From Candidatus Methylomirabilota bacterium (GTDB taxonomy: Bacteria; Methylomirabilota; Methylomirabilia; Methylomirabilales; 2-02-FULL-66-22): 17,647 nucleotides of DNA. The notes under the pieces were generated by a model. It had not been told where the DNA came from and did no database searches. It worked only from the letters and a program-made list of their open reading frames with translations. The stretch is taken from positions 1-17,647 of the forward strand of contig JACQVO010000109.1 in NCBI GenBank assembly GCA_016209725.1. Reading direction: 5' to 3'. Below, in pieces: positions 1-6,193 of the stretch (positions within the stretch are counted from its first letter, which is position 1; every line of letters starts with the position of its first letter). Position numbers and translations under genes: made by a program.

Positions 1-378
1 GGCCTGCAGGACCGTCCCGTAGCTGTTGGGGGGGGCGGCGAGCTTGTCCACCTCGGCCCGGAGGGCGGCGAGCTGCTCCTTGGCGGCGGTGAGGGCGGCC
101 ACCAGGCGCTCGTTCTGCTGCTGGGCGTGCTCCAGGTGCTCCCGCGACTGGCTCAGTTTGTTTCGGAGGAACTCGAATTCCTTCGGCGTCTGCTCCAGGC
201 GGCGCCGCAGATGGAACATCTCTTCTTCCAAAGCCTTGACCTGCGCCTGCAGATTCTCCATGTCCATCTCGTACTGGTCAATCCTCCGCTGGTAGGCGGC
301 GTCGGTCTTGGGAAGTTGCCCGGAGAGTTTCCGCATGGTCTTCCGCAACGAGTTGAGCTTGGTTTCGGAATCGCTCAT
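1..378 (-). CDS. arc: Proteasome-associated AAA ATPase (ARC/Mpa family), N-terminal part
   Basis: Open reading frame from ATG at 378 to the left edge, 126 codons without a stop; the AAA domain lies outside the window. Residues 1 to about 115 are almost entirely charged heptad-type helix (LEEEMFHLRRRLEQ and similar), followed by APPNSYGTVLQA. In ARC/Mpa ATPases an N-terminal coiled coil that binds Pup leads into the OB domain through a PP-x-x-YG-x-x-L segment, and the match is close. The family forms hexameric rings that unfold pupylated proteins and feed the 20S proteasome. The identification is strengthened by pup only 0.6 kb upstream on the same strand. It has its own promoter at 483-510 and a leader of about 97 nt. 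The usual partners dop, prcB, prcA and pafA are not visible and would be expected beyond the left edge if the locus is standard. Confidence 0.85.
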   Translation of the reverse strand, partial: MSDSETKLNSLRKTMRKLSGQLPKTDAAYQRRIDQYEMDMENLQAQVKALEEEMFHLRRRLEQTPKEFEFLRNKLSQSREHLEHAQQQNERLVAALTAAKEQLAALRAEVDKLAAPPNSYGTVLQA

Positions 379-430
379 GCTGCCCTGGCCTCCGCGAGCG
401 GCTCGGCCACGGCCCAGCGGCATCCCGACG

Positions 431-447
431 GCGACCCGCCGGGTCGC
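431..447 (-). other. Hairpin in the leader of the ARC gene
   Basis: GCGACCC and GGGTCGC flank a 3-nt loop, giving a perfect 7-bp GC-rich stem in the predicted 5' untranslated region, about 53 nt upstream of the ATG at 378. It has no T tract, so it is not an obvious terminator. It could influence translation or mRNA stability, but in GC-rich DNA such a hairpin may be accidental. Confidence 0.3.
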
Positions 448-473
448 GGCGCTTCAGCGAGCGTTGTCACGAC

Positions 474-485
474 GATAAATTTATC
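474..485. promoter_or_regulatory. 12-bp perfect palindrome overlapping the ARC promoter
   Basis: GATAAATTTATC is a perfect AT-rich palindrome in GC-rich surroundings. It covers the last bases of the predicted -10 box (483-488) and the expected transcription start. That is a typical position for a repressor operator, though the binding protein is unknown and no second copy was noticed in the window. Confidence 0.4.
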
Positions 486-510
486 TTAGACGGGTTTCGG
501 GGGGTGTCAA
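483..510 (-). promoter_or_regulatory. Sigma70-type promoter for the ARC gene
   Basis: On the minus strand a perfect TTGACA (-35, 505-510) is followed after 16 bp by TAAGAT (-10, 483-488). Transcription would begin near 476 and read into the ARC gene. It means the ATPase can be expressed independently of pup and fmdB upstream. Confidence 0.65.
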
Positions 511-632
511 GCTTTTTCCTCGGAGAGCGTGGCCCGCTGACCGAGGGGCATGCGCCGTGCGGCACGTTGCGCCGAAGATCTCCGGCCGTATCCAGGGGCG
601 CGCCGCTTCGGCCCCGCCGCCCTGAAACGCAA

Positions 633-655
633 ATGGCTGGGGCGCTCCCAGCCAT
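633..655 (-). terminator. Hairpin downstream of fmdB, possible terminator
   Basis: ATGGCTGGG and CCCAGCCAT form a perfect 9-bp stem around a 5-nt loop, about 65 nt past the fmdB stop codon and before the ARC promoter. No U-rich tract follows on the minus strand, so it would be a weak or factor-dependent terminator. A second 6-bp GC hairpin sits at 682-700, closer to the fmdB stop. Apart from these the gap from 511 to 718 shows nothing recognisable. Confidence 0.35.
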
Positions 656-718
656 CCAGACGTGCGAACCGTCCCATGTGTTCCCCCGGCACGCGGGGGA
701 TCAGTGGCTGCACGTCCC

Positions 719-916
719 TCACCCGCTGCTGGTACATCCGCCGCAGCCGCCGCGCGACCCGACGAACCTGACCTCTCCTTTGAAGGCGAACGTGGAGAAC
801 TGCTTGGTCACCTTCGCACTCTCGCACTTCGGGCAAGCCACCCGGCTCCGACTGGAGGGGACCCGCTTCTCGAAGGCATGGGCGCACGCATCACACACGA
901 ACTCGTAGATCGGCAT
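719..916 (-). CDS. FmdB-type zinc ribbon protein
   Basis: 65 residues beginning MPIYEFVCDACAHAFEKRV, the standard opening of the FmdB regulatory-protein family of small zinc ribbons. Cys8/Cys11 and Cys28/Cys31 make the two CxxC knuckles; a further Cys58/Cys61 pair lies in the Gly/Cys-rich tail, as is common in this family. GGAG lies 7 nt before the ATG. It sits 45 nt downstream of pup on the same strand and is probably co-transcribed. The function of the family is not established. The name comes from a gene linked to formamidase/amidase in Methylophilus, and in most bacteria these proteins are orphan small zinc ribbons. The family call is firm; the role is unknown. Confidence 0.85.
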   Translation of the reverse strand: MPIYEFVCDACAHAFEKRVPSSRSRVACPKCESAKVTKQFSTFAFKGEVRFVGSRGGCGGCTSSG

Positions 917-961
917 CCGGTTTCTCCGGGCACCCCCTGAACGGGGGACGGCCAGGTGGTG

Positions 962-1159
962 CTACTGCCCGCCCCGCTGGACGTAGCTCTTCACGAACTC
1001 TTCGGCGTTCTCCTCCAGCACATCATCAATCTCGTCCACTAGGCGGTCCATGTCCTCCTTCAGTTTCTTCCCCTTCTCCGTGACTTTGGTGCTCGGCTGC
1101 CCGCCTTCGCCCGACGGCGGCCCCTCGGTCCGTTTGTGTTTCCGCTCCTGCTCCGCCAT
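962..1159 (-). CDS. pup: Prokaryotic ubiquitin-like protein Pup
   Basis: 65 residues ending in RGGQ. The C-terminal half (VDEIDDVLEENAEEF followed by VKSYVQRGGQ) is the hallmark of Pup, and the N-terminal half is charged and disordered-looking with many Lys, Glu and Gly residues. Pup is a protein tag: Dop deamidates the C-terminal Gln to Glu, PafA ligates it to substrate lysines, and the ARC/Mpa coiled coil captures tagged proteins. A terminal Gln rather than Glu implies that this organism needs a Dop deamidase. Two ATGs are in frame, at 1165 and 1159. The second is preferred because AGGAGG ends 6 nt before it, whereas it abuts the first. It lies 39 nt downstream of moaB and 45 nt upstream of fmdB. 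Confidence 0.93.
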   Translation of the reverse strand: MAEQERKHKRTEGPPSGEGGQPSTKVTEKGKKLKEDMDRLVDEIDDVLEENAEEFVKSYVQRGGQ

Positions 1160-1198
1160 CGTCATCCTCCTCCCCCGCCGGCGCGGGGATGTCCCGCC

Positions 1199-1705
1199 TC
1201 ACTGGCTTGCCACCCAGATCAGGTGCGGCAGCTCCGGCAGCAACAGCTTGCTCAAGGCCAGGCGTACCGCCGCCTCCGACCCCGGGAGACAACACACGAC
1301 CTTGCCATGGATCACGCCGCACAGGGCCCGGCTCAGCATGGCGGCACTGCCGATTTCTTCGTAGCTCAGCCAGCGAAACACCTCGCCGAAACCCGGCAGA
1401 GCCTTCTCCAACAGGGGGGCCACGGTCTCGATGGTCAGGTCGCGCCGTCCGGCCCCGGTCCCACCGCTGACGACCACGCACTGCGCCGGGCTCTGCAGGA
1501 AGCGCCGCACCGCCGCCTGGATTCGCCAGGGCTCGTTCTGCACCACCTCGTAATCGATCAGGCGGTGGCCGGCCTCGTCGAACAACCGGCGGATGAGGCG
1601 CCCCGAGTCGTCCGTCGCCTCGGTCCGACTGTCGCTGACCGTCAGGGCCGCGTAGGCCACTGGCCCCACCGCCCGCGCACTGGCCTGATGATCTGCTACG
1701 CCCAT
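1199..1705 (-). CDS. moaB: MoaB/Mog-type molybdenum cofactor protein (molybdopterin adenylyltransferase family)
   Basis: 168 residues with the MoCF-biosynthesis fold signatures: AALTVSDSRT near the N-terminus, VVSGGTGAGRRDLTIETV in the middle and the LPGSEAAV segment near the C-terminus. Family members adenylate molybdopterin before metal insertion; in organisms with tungsten enzymes MoaB has been linked to tungstopterin as well. The length is typical of stand-alone MoaB/Mog, without the GEPH/MoeA fusion. GAGG lies 7 nt before the ATG. It is followed by pup on the same strand. Upstream, 103 nt separate it from the 53-codon ORF; that gap contains a 6-bp GC hairpin (1765-1783) but no clear promoter. 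The aldehyde:ferredoxin oxidoreductase at 15004 is a plausible consumer of this cofactor pathway. Confidence 0.88.
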   Translation of the reverse strand: MGVADHQASARAVGPVAYAALTVSDSRTEATDDSGRLIRRLFDEAGHRLIDYEVVQNEPWRIQAAVRRFLQSPAQCVVVSGGTGAGRRDLTIETVAPLLEKALPGFGEVFRWLSYEEIGSAAMLSRALCGVIHGKVVCCLPGSEAAVRLALSKLLLPELPHLIWVASQ

Positions 1706-1808
1706 GACATAACCTCACCGTTGAAAGATCCCACCCGCAGCCGCCGCCCCTCCACTGCGACCGGCGGGAGTACCGCTCTCCCGACCGCTGGGCAATCCCC
1801 GGTGGCCG

Positions 1809-1970
1809 TTAAGAGAGCTCCTGCTGGATCCTGAGGACCGTGGAGTAGTCTATCCCCGTCTGGGCCGAGAGGCGGAGGAGGTCGCGTTCCGTGATCTTGC
1901 TCCCCCGCTTCATGATGGCCTGCAGTTCCCGGCGGATGACCTCCAACACCTCCTCACCCTTTACGTGCAT
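1809..1970 (-). CDS. Small protein, 53 residues, possibly winged-helix-like
   Basis: ATG at 1970 to TAA at 1809, 53 residues. AAGGAG lies 6 nt before the ATG, and the frame starts only 24 nt after the mrp stop on the same strand, so translation looks real. The protein is charged and helical, and its second half (KITERDLLRLSAQTGIDYST then VLRIQQELS) reads like a compact helix-turn-helix: a helix, a turn around TGIDYST and a second helix. No family is recognised. As the apparent third gene of the merR-mrp unit it could be a small regulatory or adaptor protein, which is inference only. Confidence 0.6.
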   Translation of the reverse strand: MHVKGEEVLEVIRRELQAIMKRGSKITERDLLRLSAQTGIDYSTVLRIQQELS

Positions 1971-1994
1971 TCACGACTCCTTGCCGCAGACAAA

Positions 1995-2807
1995 CTAGGC
2001 CAATCGGATGACCGGAGCGGACGCCATCTCCTCCCTGATCCGTTCCGCCAGGGCCCCCGAGACCCGACGAAACGCATCCGCGACCGGCGAATCGGGATGG
2101 CTCGTCAGGATCGGCTCCCCCCGATCACCGGTCTGGCAGATCAGGGGGTGCAGCGGGATTTCGCCCAGGAACGGGATCTGCAGTTGCTGACTGGCCCTCC
2201 GGGCGCCACCCTGGCGGAAGATGGGGGATGGCGTCCCGCAGTGCGGGCAGACGAAGGTATGCATGTTCTCCAGGATGCCGAGGATCGGAACCTTGAGCTG
2301 TCGGAACATCGCCAGGGCCTTACTGGCGATGTGCATGGCCAGGTCCTGAGGCGTCATCACGATGACGGCCCCCGTCAGGGGAATCGACTGCGCCAGCGTG
2401 AGTTGGGCGTCGCCCGTTCCCGGGGGGAGGTCGATGAGGAGGTAGTCCAACACCCCCCACTCCACCTCCTGCAGGAACTGCTGGATCGCCCCCGACACCA
2501 TGGGGCCCCGCCAGATGACCGGAGCGCCGTCGGGCATCAGGAAACCAAGAGACATCAGCCGCACCCCGTGCGCCTCCAGGGGGAGGATCTTCGCCCCGTT
2601 GCTCTGCGGCAACCGGCTGATTCCCATCATCATGGGAATGCTGGGTCCGTAGATGTCGGCGTCGAGCAGGCCCGTGGCCGCTCCCGTCTGCGCCAGGGCC
2701 ACCGCGAGGTTGACGCTCACAGTGGACTTGCCCACGCCGCCTTTCCCCGACGCGATGGCGACGGTCGCCTTGACGCCATTCAGCGGACCGGCTGGATGTC
2801 CTCCCAT
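1995..2807 (-). CDS. mrp: Mrp/NBP35 (ApbC) family P-loop ATPase, iron-sulfur cluster carrier
   Basis: 270 residues. The deviant Walker A motif SGKGGVGKST lies at residues 20-29, followed by LLDADIYGPSIPMMMGI (switch region), LIDLPPGTGD (Walker B region) and VTPQDLAM. Cys187-x-x-Cys190 (CPHC) is the CxxC pair that bridges an Fe-S cluster across the dimer in this family. Mrp proteins accept and hand over Fe-S clusters to apo-proteins in the cytoplasm. This is the short form without the N-terminal MIP18/DUF59 domain. The start at 2807 is chosen because GGGAGG lies 5 nt upstream and the P-loop begins at residue 20. The same frame stays open to 3056, but that extension would overlap merR. It follows merR by 47 nt and shares its promoter. 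Confidence 0.92.
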   Translation of the reverse strand: MGGHPAGPLNGVKATVAIASGKGGVGKSTVSVNLAVALAQTGAATGLLDADIYGPSIPMMMGISRLPQSNGAKILPLEAHGVRLMSLGFLMPDGAPVIWRGPMVSGAIQQFLQEVEWGVLDYLLIDLPPGTGDAQLTLAQSIPLTGAVIVMTPQDLAMHIASKALAMFRQLKVPILGILENMHTFVCPHCGTPSPIFRQGGARRASQQLQIPFLGEIPLHPLICQTGDRGEPILTSHPDSPVADAFRRVSGALAERIREEMASAPVIRLA

Positions 2808-2854
2808 GAAACCTCCCTTCCGGCGCGGCACGCTCCGGGGCCGCGCGCGGTTCT

Positions 2855-3280
2855 TCACCCGGCCGGCGCACCCCGTCGAGACTCGCCGTTCACCACCGGA
2901 CCACCGGAGCCCTCCCGGAATACCGGGCACTGGCCACACGGCAGATCCTGCGGGAACCCGAGGATCTCCCAGCACGGCGCGAAATGCAACAAGCGCTTGA
3001 CGCCCTCGATGCTCACCTTCTCCAGGTGGATGAGGCGCCGCAGGCACTCCAGCCACTGCACGTCGCCGGCGCAGTAATAGCGCTCCCGGTTTCGGCGTGC
3101 CGGCTTCACCAAACCTTGTGACTCGTATAGTCGAAGGGTTTGTTCCGTAACACCCAGGAGATCGGCGACGACCCCGATGGGGAAGCAGGCCCCGGGATCC
3201 CCGGCGGGCTCGATCAGGAGAGGGGAGACGCGGCGGATATCGGCGGATCTTTTCATCTCAAGCCAAAGATTGACCTCCAT
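2855..3280 (-). CDS. MerR-family regulator with cysteine-rich C-terminus
   Basis: 141 residues from the ATG at 3280. Residues 34-69 (FPIGVVADLLGVTEQTLRLY then ESQGLVKPARR) are the MerR winged helix-turn-helix, followed by a coiled-coil helix. The tail has Cys103-Trp-Glu and, after 11 residues, Cys115-x-x-Cys118-Pro. Cys32, Cys70 and Cys79 are extra. The tail resembles the CWE...CxxCP motif of small metal or Fe-S binding modules and is placed where SoxR carries its Fe-S cysteines. It leads the unit merR-mrp-53-residue ORF, which suggests a sensor of Fe-S or redox status (inference). The start is uncertain. The frame is open to 3334, but the promoter (3296-3324) rules that out; ATG 3256 is an alternative with no well-spaced ribosome site. 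Confidence 0.8.
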   Translation of the reverse strand: MEVNLWLEMKRSADIRRVSPLLIEPAGDPGACFPIGVVADLLGVTEQTLRLYESQGLVKPARRNRERYYCAGDVQWLECLRRLIHLEKVSIEGVKRLLHFAPCWEILGFPQDLPCGQCPVFREGSGGPVVNGESRRGAPAG

Positions 3281-3295
3281 TACTAACCGTAGCTT

Positions 3296-3324
3296 TAGAT
3301 ACCAGAGCAATGGCAGAGTGTCAA
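3296..3324 (-). promoter_or_regulatory. Sigma70-type promoter for merR-mrp unit
   Basis: Perfect TTGACA (3319-3324), 17-bp spacer and TATCTA (3296-3301) on the minus strand. Transcription would start near 3289, leaving only about 9 nt before the ATG at 3280, so the message would be nearly leaderless. MerR activators usually act on promoters with long 19-20 bp spacers; this one has normal spacing. Confidence 0.65.
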
Positions 3325-3419
3325 GCGTCCACACACCCAGAAGAGATCCGCCGGGACCGCCACCCTGTCGCCTTCCTCCCCATCCGACGCCGCATCGGTT
3401 GTGTCGTGGAGGCTGCGGG

Positions 3420-4004
3420 TCAGCGTCGCCGAGGCCGGGGCCCTTTCGGGCCGGCGTCGGGCAGGCTGAGCAGCCGGAGGAATTCTTCGCGGGTCTCCCG
3501 GCAATCGCGGAAGGCCCCCAGCATGCACGAGGTGATCGCCTGACTATTCTGCTTCTCCACCCCCCGCATCATCATGCAGAAGTGGAAGGCCTCGATGACG
3601 ACCGCAACCCCGGCGGGCTGCAGCGCCTCCCGCAGGGCCTCGGCGATCTGGGTGGTAAGCCGCTCCTGCACCTGGAGACGGCGCGCGAACATGTCGACCA
3701 GGCGCGCGAGCTTGCTGAGGCCAACGATCCTCCCGGCAGGCAGGTACGCGATATGCGCCTTGCCGAAGAAGGGCAGGAGGTGATGCTCGCACAGGGAGTA
3801 CACCTCGATATCCTTGACCACCACCATTTCATCGTAGGGCTCTGTGAATACGGCCCCGTTCAGGACCTCCGGGACCGTCAGCCTGTAGCCGGACGTGAGG
3901 TAGCGGAACGCCTTCGCGACCCGCTCGGGGGTCTTGCTGAGGCCTTCGCGGCAGGGGTCCTCGCCGAGCTCCTTCAGCACGTCTCTGATTAGATGCTCAA
4001 TCAT
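3420..4004 (-). CDS. folE: GTP cyclohydrolase I
   Basis: 194 residues, the usual size for FolE. Opening GEDPCREGLSKTPERVAKAF, then CEHHLLPFFGKAHIAYLP with zinc ligands Cys72 and His75, the GLSKLARLVDMFARRLQVQE stretch, and HFCMMMRGV with the third zinc ligand Cys143. FolE converts GTP to 7,8-dihydroneopterin triphosphate, the entry point to folate, biopterin-type pterins and queuosine-type deazapurines. The ATG overlaps the stop of the upstream PTPS-like gene by 4 nt (ATGA), so it is the last gene of a tightly coupled four-gene operon. The terminal stretch (GPKGPRPRRR) is a short basic tail. Confidence 0.97.
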   Translation of the reverse strand: MIEHLIRDVLKELGEDPCREGLSKTPERVAKAFRYLTSGYRLTVPEVLNGAVFTEPYDEMVVVKDIEVYSLCEHHLLPFFGKAHIAYLPAGRIVGLSKLARLVDMFARRLQVQERLTTQIAEALREALQPAGVAVVIEAFHFCMMMRGVEKQNSQAITSCMLGAFRDCRETREEFLRLLSLPDAGPKGPRPRRR

Positions 4005-4501
4005 GCTGGGATCACTTTCTGGCCCCTGTCGGCCGGGGTCGTGATGGCCGGTCGGGACGGCCGGTTCAGATCGTCGCGATCCAGTTCAAAAAAGTTGCTT
4101 GGCGTCTCCTCCAGGCGCAGGTGGCAGAGCTGGCCCGCCACCAAGGCGCCGTCCAGGATGCGCCAGATCAGGGCCGCCAACGCCTCCGCCGTGCTGGTCG
4201 GGCCGTCGGCCGAGGTGATCAGGGGATCCAGGTTCATCCGATCAAAGCGTTGAATGACCTGCGCGCGGACCACCGCATCCAAGGTCGGCCCGCCCTCCAC
4301 CTGGCCGGTCTGGCGGGAGACCCTCCCCCGGATCGTCACCTCCAGCCGGTAGGTGTGGCCATGTCCGTTCGGGTTATTGCAGCGGCCGTAAATGCGGGCG
4401 TTGTCGGCCGGGCTGAAGCGGGGATTGTGCATCCGGTGGGCCGCCGAGAACTGATAGGCGCGCGTGACTTCCACCAGCGGCGCCCATGCATCCTTACCCA
4501 T
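4001..4501 (-). CDS. 6-pyruvoyl-tetrahydropterin synthase-like protein, divergent active site
   Basis: 166 residues of the PTPS/QueD fold. The zinc ligands are intact: His22 in QFSAAHRMHNP, and His47 and His49 in GRCNNPNGHGHTY. The Cys-x5-HGH spacing, with catalytic Cys41, is that of the animal-type 6-pyruvoyl-tetrahydropterin synthase rather than QueD (Cys-x3-HGH). The catalytic Asp-His pair of the family is here Asp87-Arg88 (RFDRMNLD), so the His is lost. The ETPSN segment near the C-terminus keeps the pterin-anchoring Glu. Members convert dihydroneopterin triphosphate to 6-pyruvoyl- or 6-carboxy-tetrahydropterin. It overlaps the QueD-like gene by 8 nt and folE by 4 nt. With the catalytic His missing it may have altered chemistry, act with its neighbour, or be non-catalytic. 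Confidence 0.88.
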   Translation of the reverse strand: MGKDAWAPLVEVTRAYQFSAAHRMHNPRFSPADNARIYGRCNNPNGHGHTYRLEVTIRGRVSRQTGQVEGGPTLDAVVRAQVIQRFDRMNLDPLITSADGPTSTAEALAALIWRILDGALVAGQLCHLRLEETPSNFFELDRDDLNRPSRPAITTPADRGQKVIPA

Positions 4502-4919
4502 TCGCCGCCCGCTCCCCGTAGTAGTCCACGTAGAACGACCCGTCCTCGTACAGGCGAATCCGGTACAACCGGAGCTCCTGGCGCCCCGGGAGCCGCGGTT
4601 CCAGCAGTTCCCAGATCACCACGGCCAGATTCTCCGGTGTGGGGATCTTCTCTTTGAAATACGGGAGGTCAAGGTTCAGGTGCTTGTGGTCGAAGCGCTC
4701 GACAACCGCTTCGACGATGACGTCTTTCAAGACCTTGAGGTCCATCACCATTCCTGTTTCGGGGGACGGCTCGCCTTGGATCGTGACCTCGAGGATATAA
4801 TTGTGGCCATGGACGTTGCTGCACCTCCCGAACACCCGCTGGTTCTCCTCCGCGCTCCAGGCGGGGTTGGCGTAGGAGTGGGCAGCACAGAATTCCACCC
4901 GCTTGGTCAGCCGGATCAT
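4494..4919 (-). CDS. queD: 6-carboxy/6-pyruvoyl-tetrahydropterin synthase (QueD/PTPS family)
   Basis: 141 residues. Zinc ligands His14 (FCAAHSYANP), His37 and His39 (GRCSNVHGHNY); catalytic Cys33 in the QueD-type Cys-x3-HGH arrangement; intact Asp77-His78 (RFDHKHLNLD). The rest (SAEENQRVFGRCSN, TGMVMDLKVLKD, IPTPENLAVVIWELL) is close to canonical PTPS. The enzyme turns dihydroneopterin triphosphate into 6-carboxy- or 6-pyruvoyl-tetrahydropterin. The start at 4919 has GGAGG 3 nt upstream and forms an ATGA overlap with the glycosyltransferase stop; the frame is open further up but only inside that gene. No queE, queC or queF is present, so a queuosine role is not supported by context. A tetrahydropterin product for the coupled glycosyltransferase is the alternative. 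The symbol is by motif only. Confidence 0.9.
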   Translation of the reverse strand: MIRLTKRVEFCAAHSYANPAWSAEENQRVFGRCSNVHGHNYILEVTIQGEPSPETGMVMDLKVLKDVIVEAVVERFDHKHLNLDLPYFKEKIPTPENLAVVIWELLEPRLPGRQELRLYRIRLYEDGSFYVDYYGERAANG

Positions 4920-6091
4920 TGCCTCCCTCCCTCGGGGAAACTGGCCACGGCGTGGCCCCCCAGCGATCGGGACACCCCCGCGGGCATCCGAGGGAGGCGG
5001 GGATGGTCCGGCAAGCCGTCCAGGGCGGCATGGACGGTCGTCAGAAAGCTCGACGCCACGCGATCCGCGCCATACTGCTCCACCCGGCGGCGTCCCGCCT
5101 CCCCCATCGCCCGGCAGCGATCCGGGTCGGAGAGGAGGGCGGCCAGCACCTCCACCAAGGCCTCGACATCCTCTGGATCCACGAGGAGACCGGCCACCCC
5201 CTCTGTCACCGTCTCCGGGACCGCGGCGGCCCGGGCAGCCACGATGGGCTTCCGACACGCCATCGCTTCCAGGAAGACGATCCCGAACCCTTCCTGCCGG
5301 CTCGGGAGGCAGAAGATCCTGGCGCGCCGATAGCGCTCCTGCAGTTCGCGGCGGGAGATCGACCCCAGGAACGTCACCGAGGCCTGCAAGCCCAGCCTAT
5401 CCCGCTGACGCTCCCACGCGCGCCGGCAGGGTCCATCCCCGACGATCCAGCCCTGGAACGGGATGCCCGCGTCCCGCAGGTGTGCGTAGGCCTTGACGAG
5501 CAGACCGAGGTTTTTCCTGGGGTACATGTGGGCCACCGTCAGGATGGCGGGAGGGTCCGCCTGGGTTCCGGGCGGCGGGATGGACTCCTCCGCCCAGGCC
5601 TGGAGGTCGATCAGCTCCGGGACGATGACGACCTTCGCTGCCGGGACGCCATAGGCCTCGACGATCCGATCCCGGGAATACCGGCTGGTGCTGACCACAA
5701 CGTCGGCTCGATGGACGGCCACCCGCTCGAAGGCCGCCTGCACGCCCAGCAGCGCGCGGGCCACACCGCGCTCGTTCCTGAGCTCGTCGGCAATGACCCC
5801 CTTGATGCTGGCGATATACGGCGCGCGCTTGGCCCGCCCGTAGTGAAAACCGTCCAGGTCGAAGCCCACGACCCAATCATACTGGCGCCGCCGCAGTCGT
5901 GGGGCGGCCAGCAGATTGAACAGAAGGCGCTTGACCGTGAAGCTGGGCGACCACCAGCCCGGGGCGTGCATCTCGACCCGCACGTCCCGCTCCTCCAGGG
6001 CGCGGGCAAGTTGGCGGATCCCGACGTAAGTCCCGCTCCCCCCCGCTACGCTTTGGGGGGTGGACGTCACAAAGGCCATCCTTGCAGGCAT
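4916..6091 (-). CDS. Glycosyltransferase family 4 (GT-B), candidate pterin glycosyltransferase
   Basis: 391 residues from ATG 6091. The N-terminal Rossmann start MAFVTSTPQSVAGGSGTYVG is followed by the acceptor domain. The C-terminal donor domain has PPAILTVAHMYPRKNLGLLV, WIVGDGP and the retaining-GT motif E267-GFGIVFL-E275 (E-x7-E) before VPETVTEGVAGLLVDPEDVE. The family moves a sugar from a nucleotide donor to an acceptor. The stop overlaps the QueD-like start (ATGA), and two further pterin genes follow without gaps, so the acceptor may be a tetrahydropterin, as for cyanobacterial pteridine glycosyltransferases (BluA, Slr1166). The start is uncertain: ATG 6079 and ATG 6145 are alternatives, and the frame reaches a TTG at 6229 with AAGGAG just 2 nt upstream. 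The extra N-terminal residues do not look like GT4. Confidence 0.9.
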   Translation of the reverse strand: MPARMAFVTSTPQSVAGGSGTYVGIRQLARALEERDVRVEMHAPGWWSPSFTVKRLLFNLLAAPRLRRRQYDWVVGFDLDGFHYGRAKRAPYIASIKGVIADELRNERGVARALLGVQAAFERVAVHRADVVVSTSRYSRDRIVEAYGVPAAKVVIVPELIDLQAWAEESIPPPGTQADPPAILTVAHMYPRKNLGLLVKAYAHLRDAGIPFQGWIVGDGPCRRAWERQRDRLGLQASVTFLGSISRRELQERYRRARIFCLPSRQEGFGIVFLEAMACRKPIVAARAAAVPETVTEGVAGLLVDPEDVEALVEVLAALLSDPDRCRAMGEAGRRRVEQYGADRVASSFLTTVHAALDGLPDHPRLPRMPAGVSRSLGGHAVASFPEGGRQ

Positions 6092-6193
6092 CTGGGAAAC
6101 AGCGTCCAGAGGCTCGAGGGTCTGGGAGTACAAGATGGTTGGCATCTTCTGCCGGGAACGTAGGGCCCGCCGAAAATGGCTCAGGGAAGAGCA

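Noticed and set aside
1765..1783. CGGGAG/CTCCCG hairpin upstream of moaB as a Moco riboswitch
   Set aside because: A single 6-bp stem; none of the multi-helix architecture or conserved loops of the Moco riboswitch is visible.
1965..3077. 370-codon plus-strand open frame
   Set aside because: Antisense to mrp and merR, which have motifs, ribosome sites and a promoter; the frame shows none.
4919..6163. 414-codon plus-strand open frame
   Set aside because: Antisense to the glycosyltransferase; no protein-like features.
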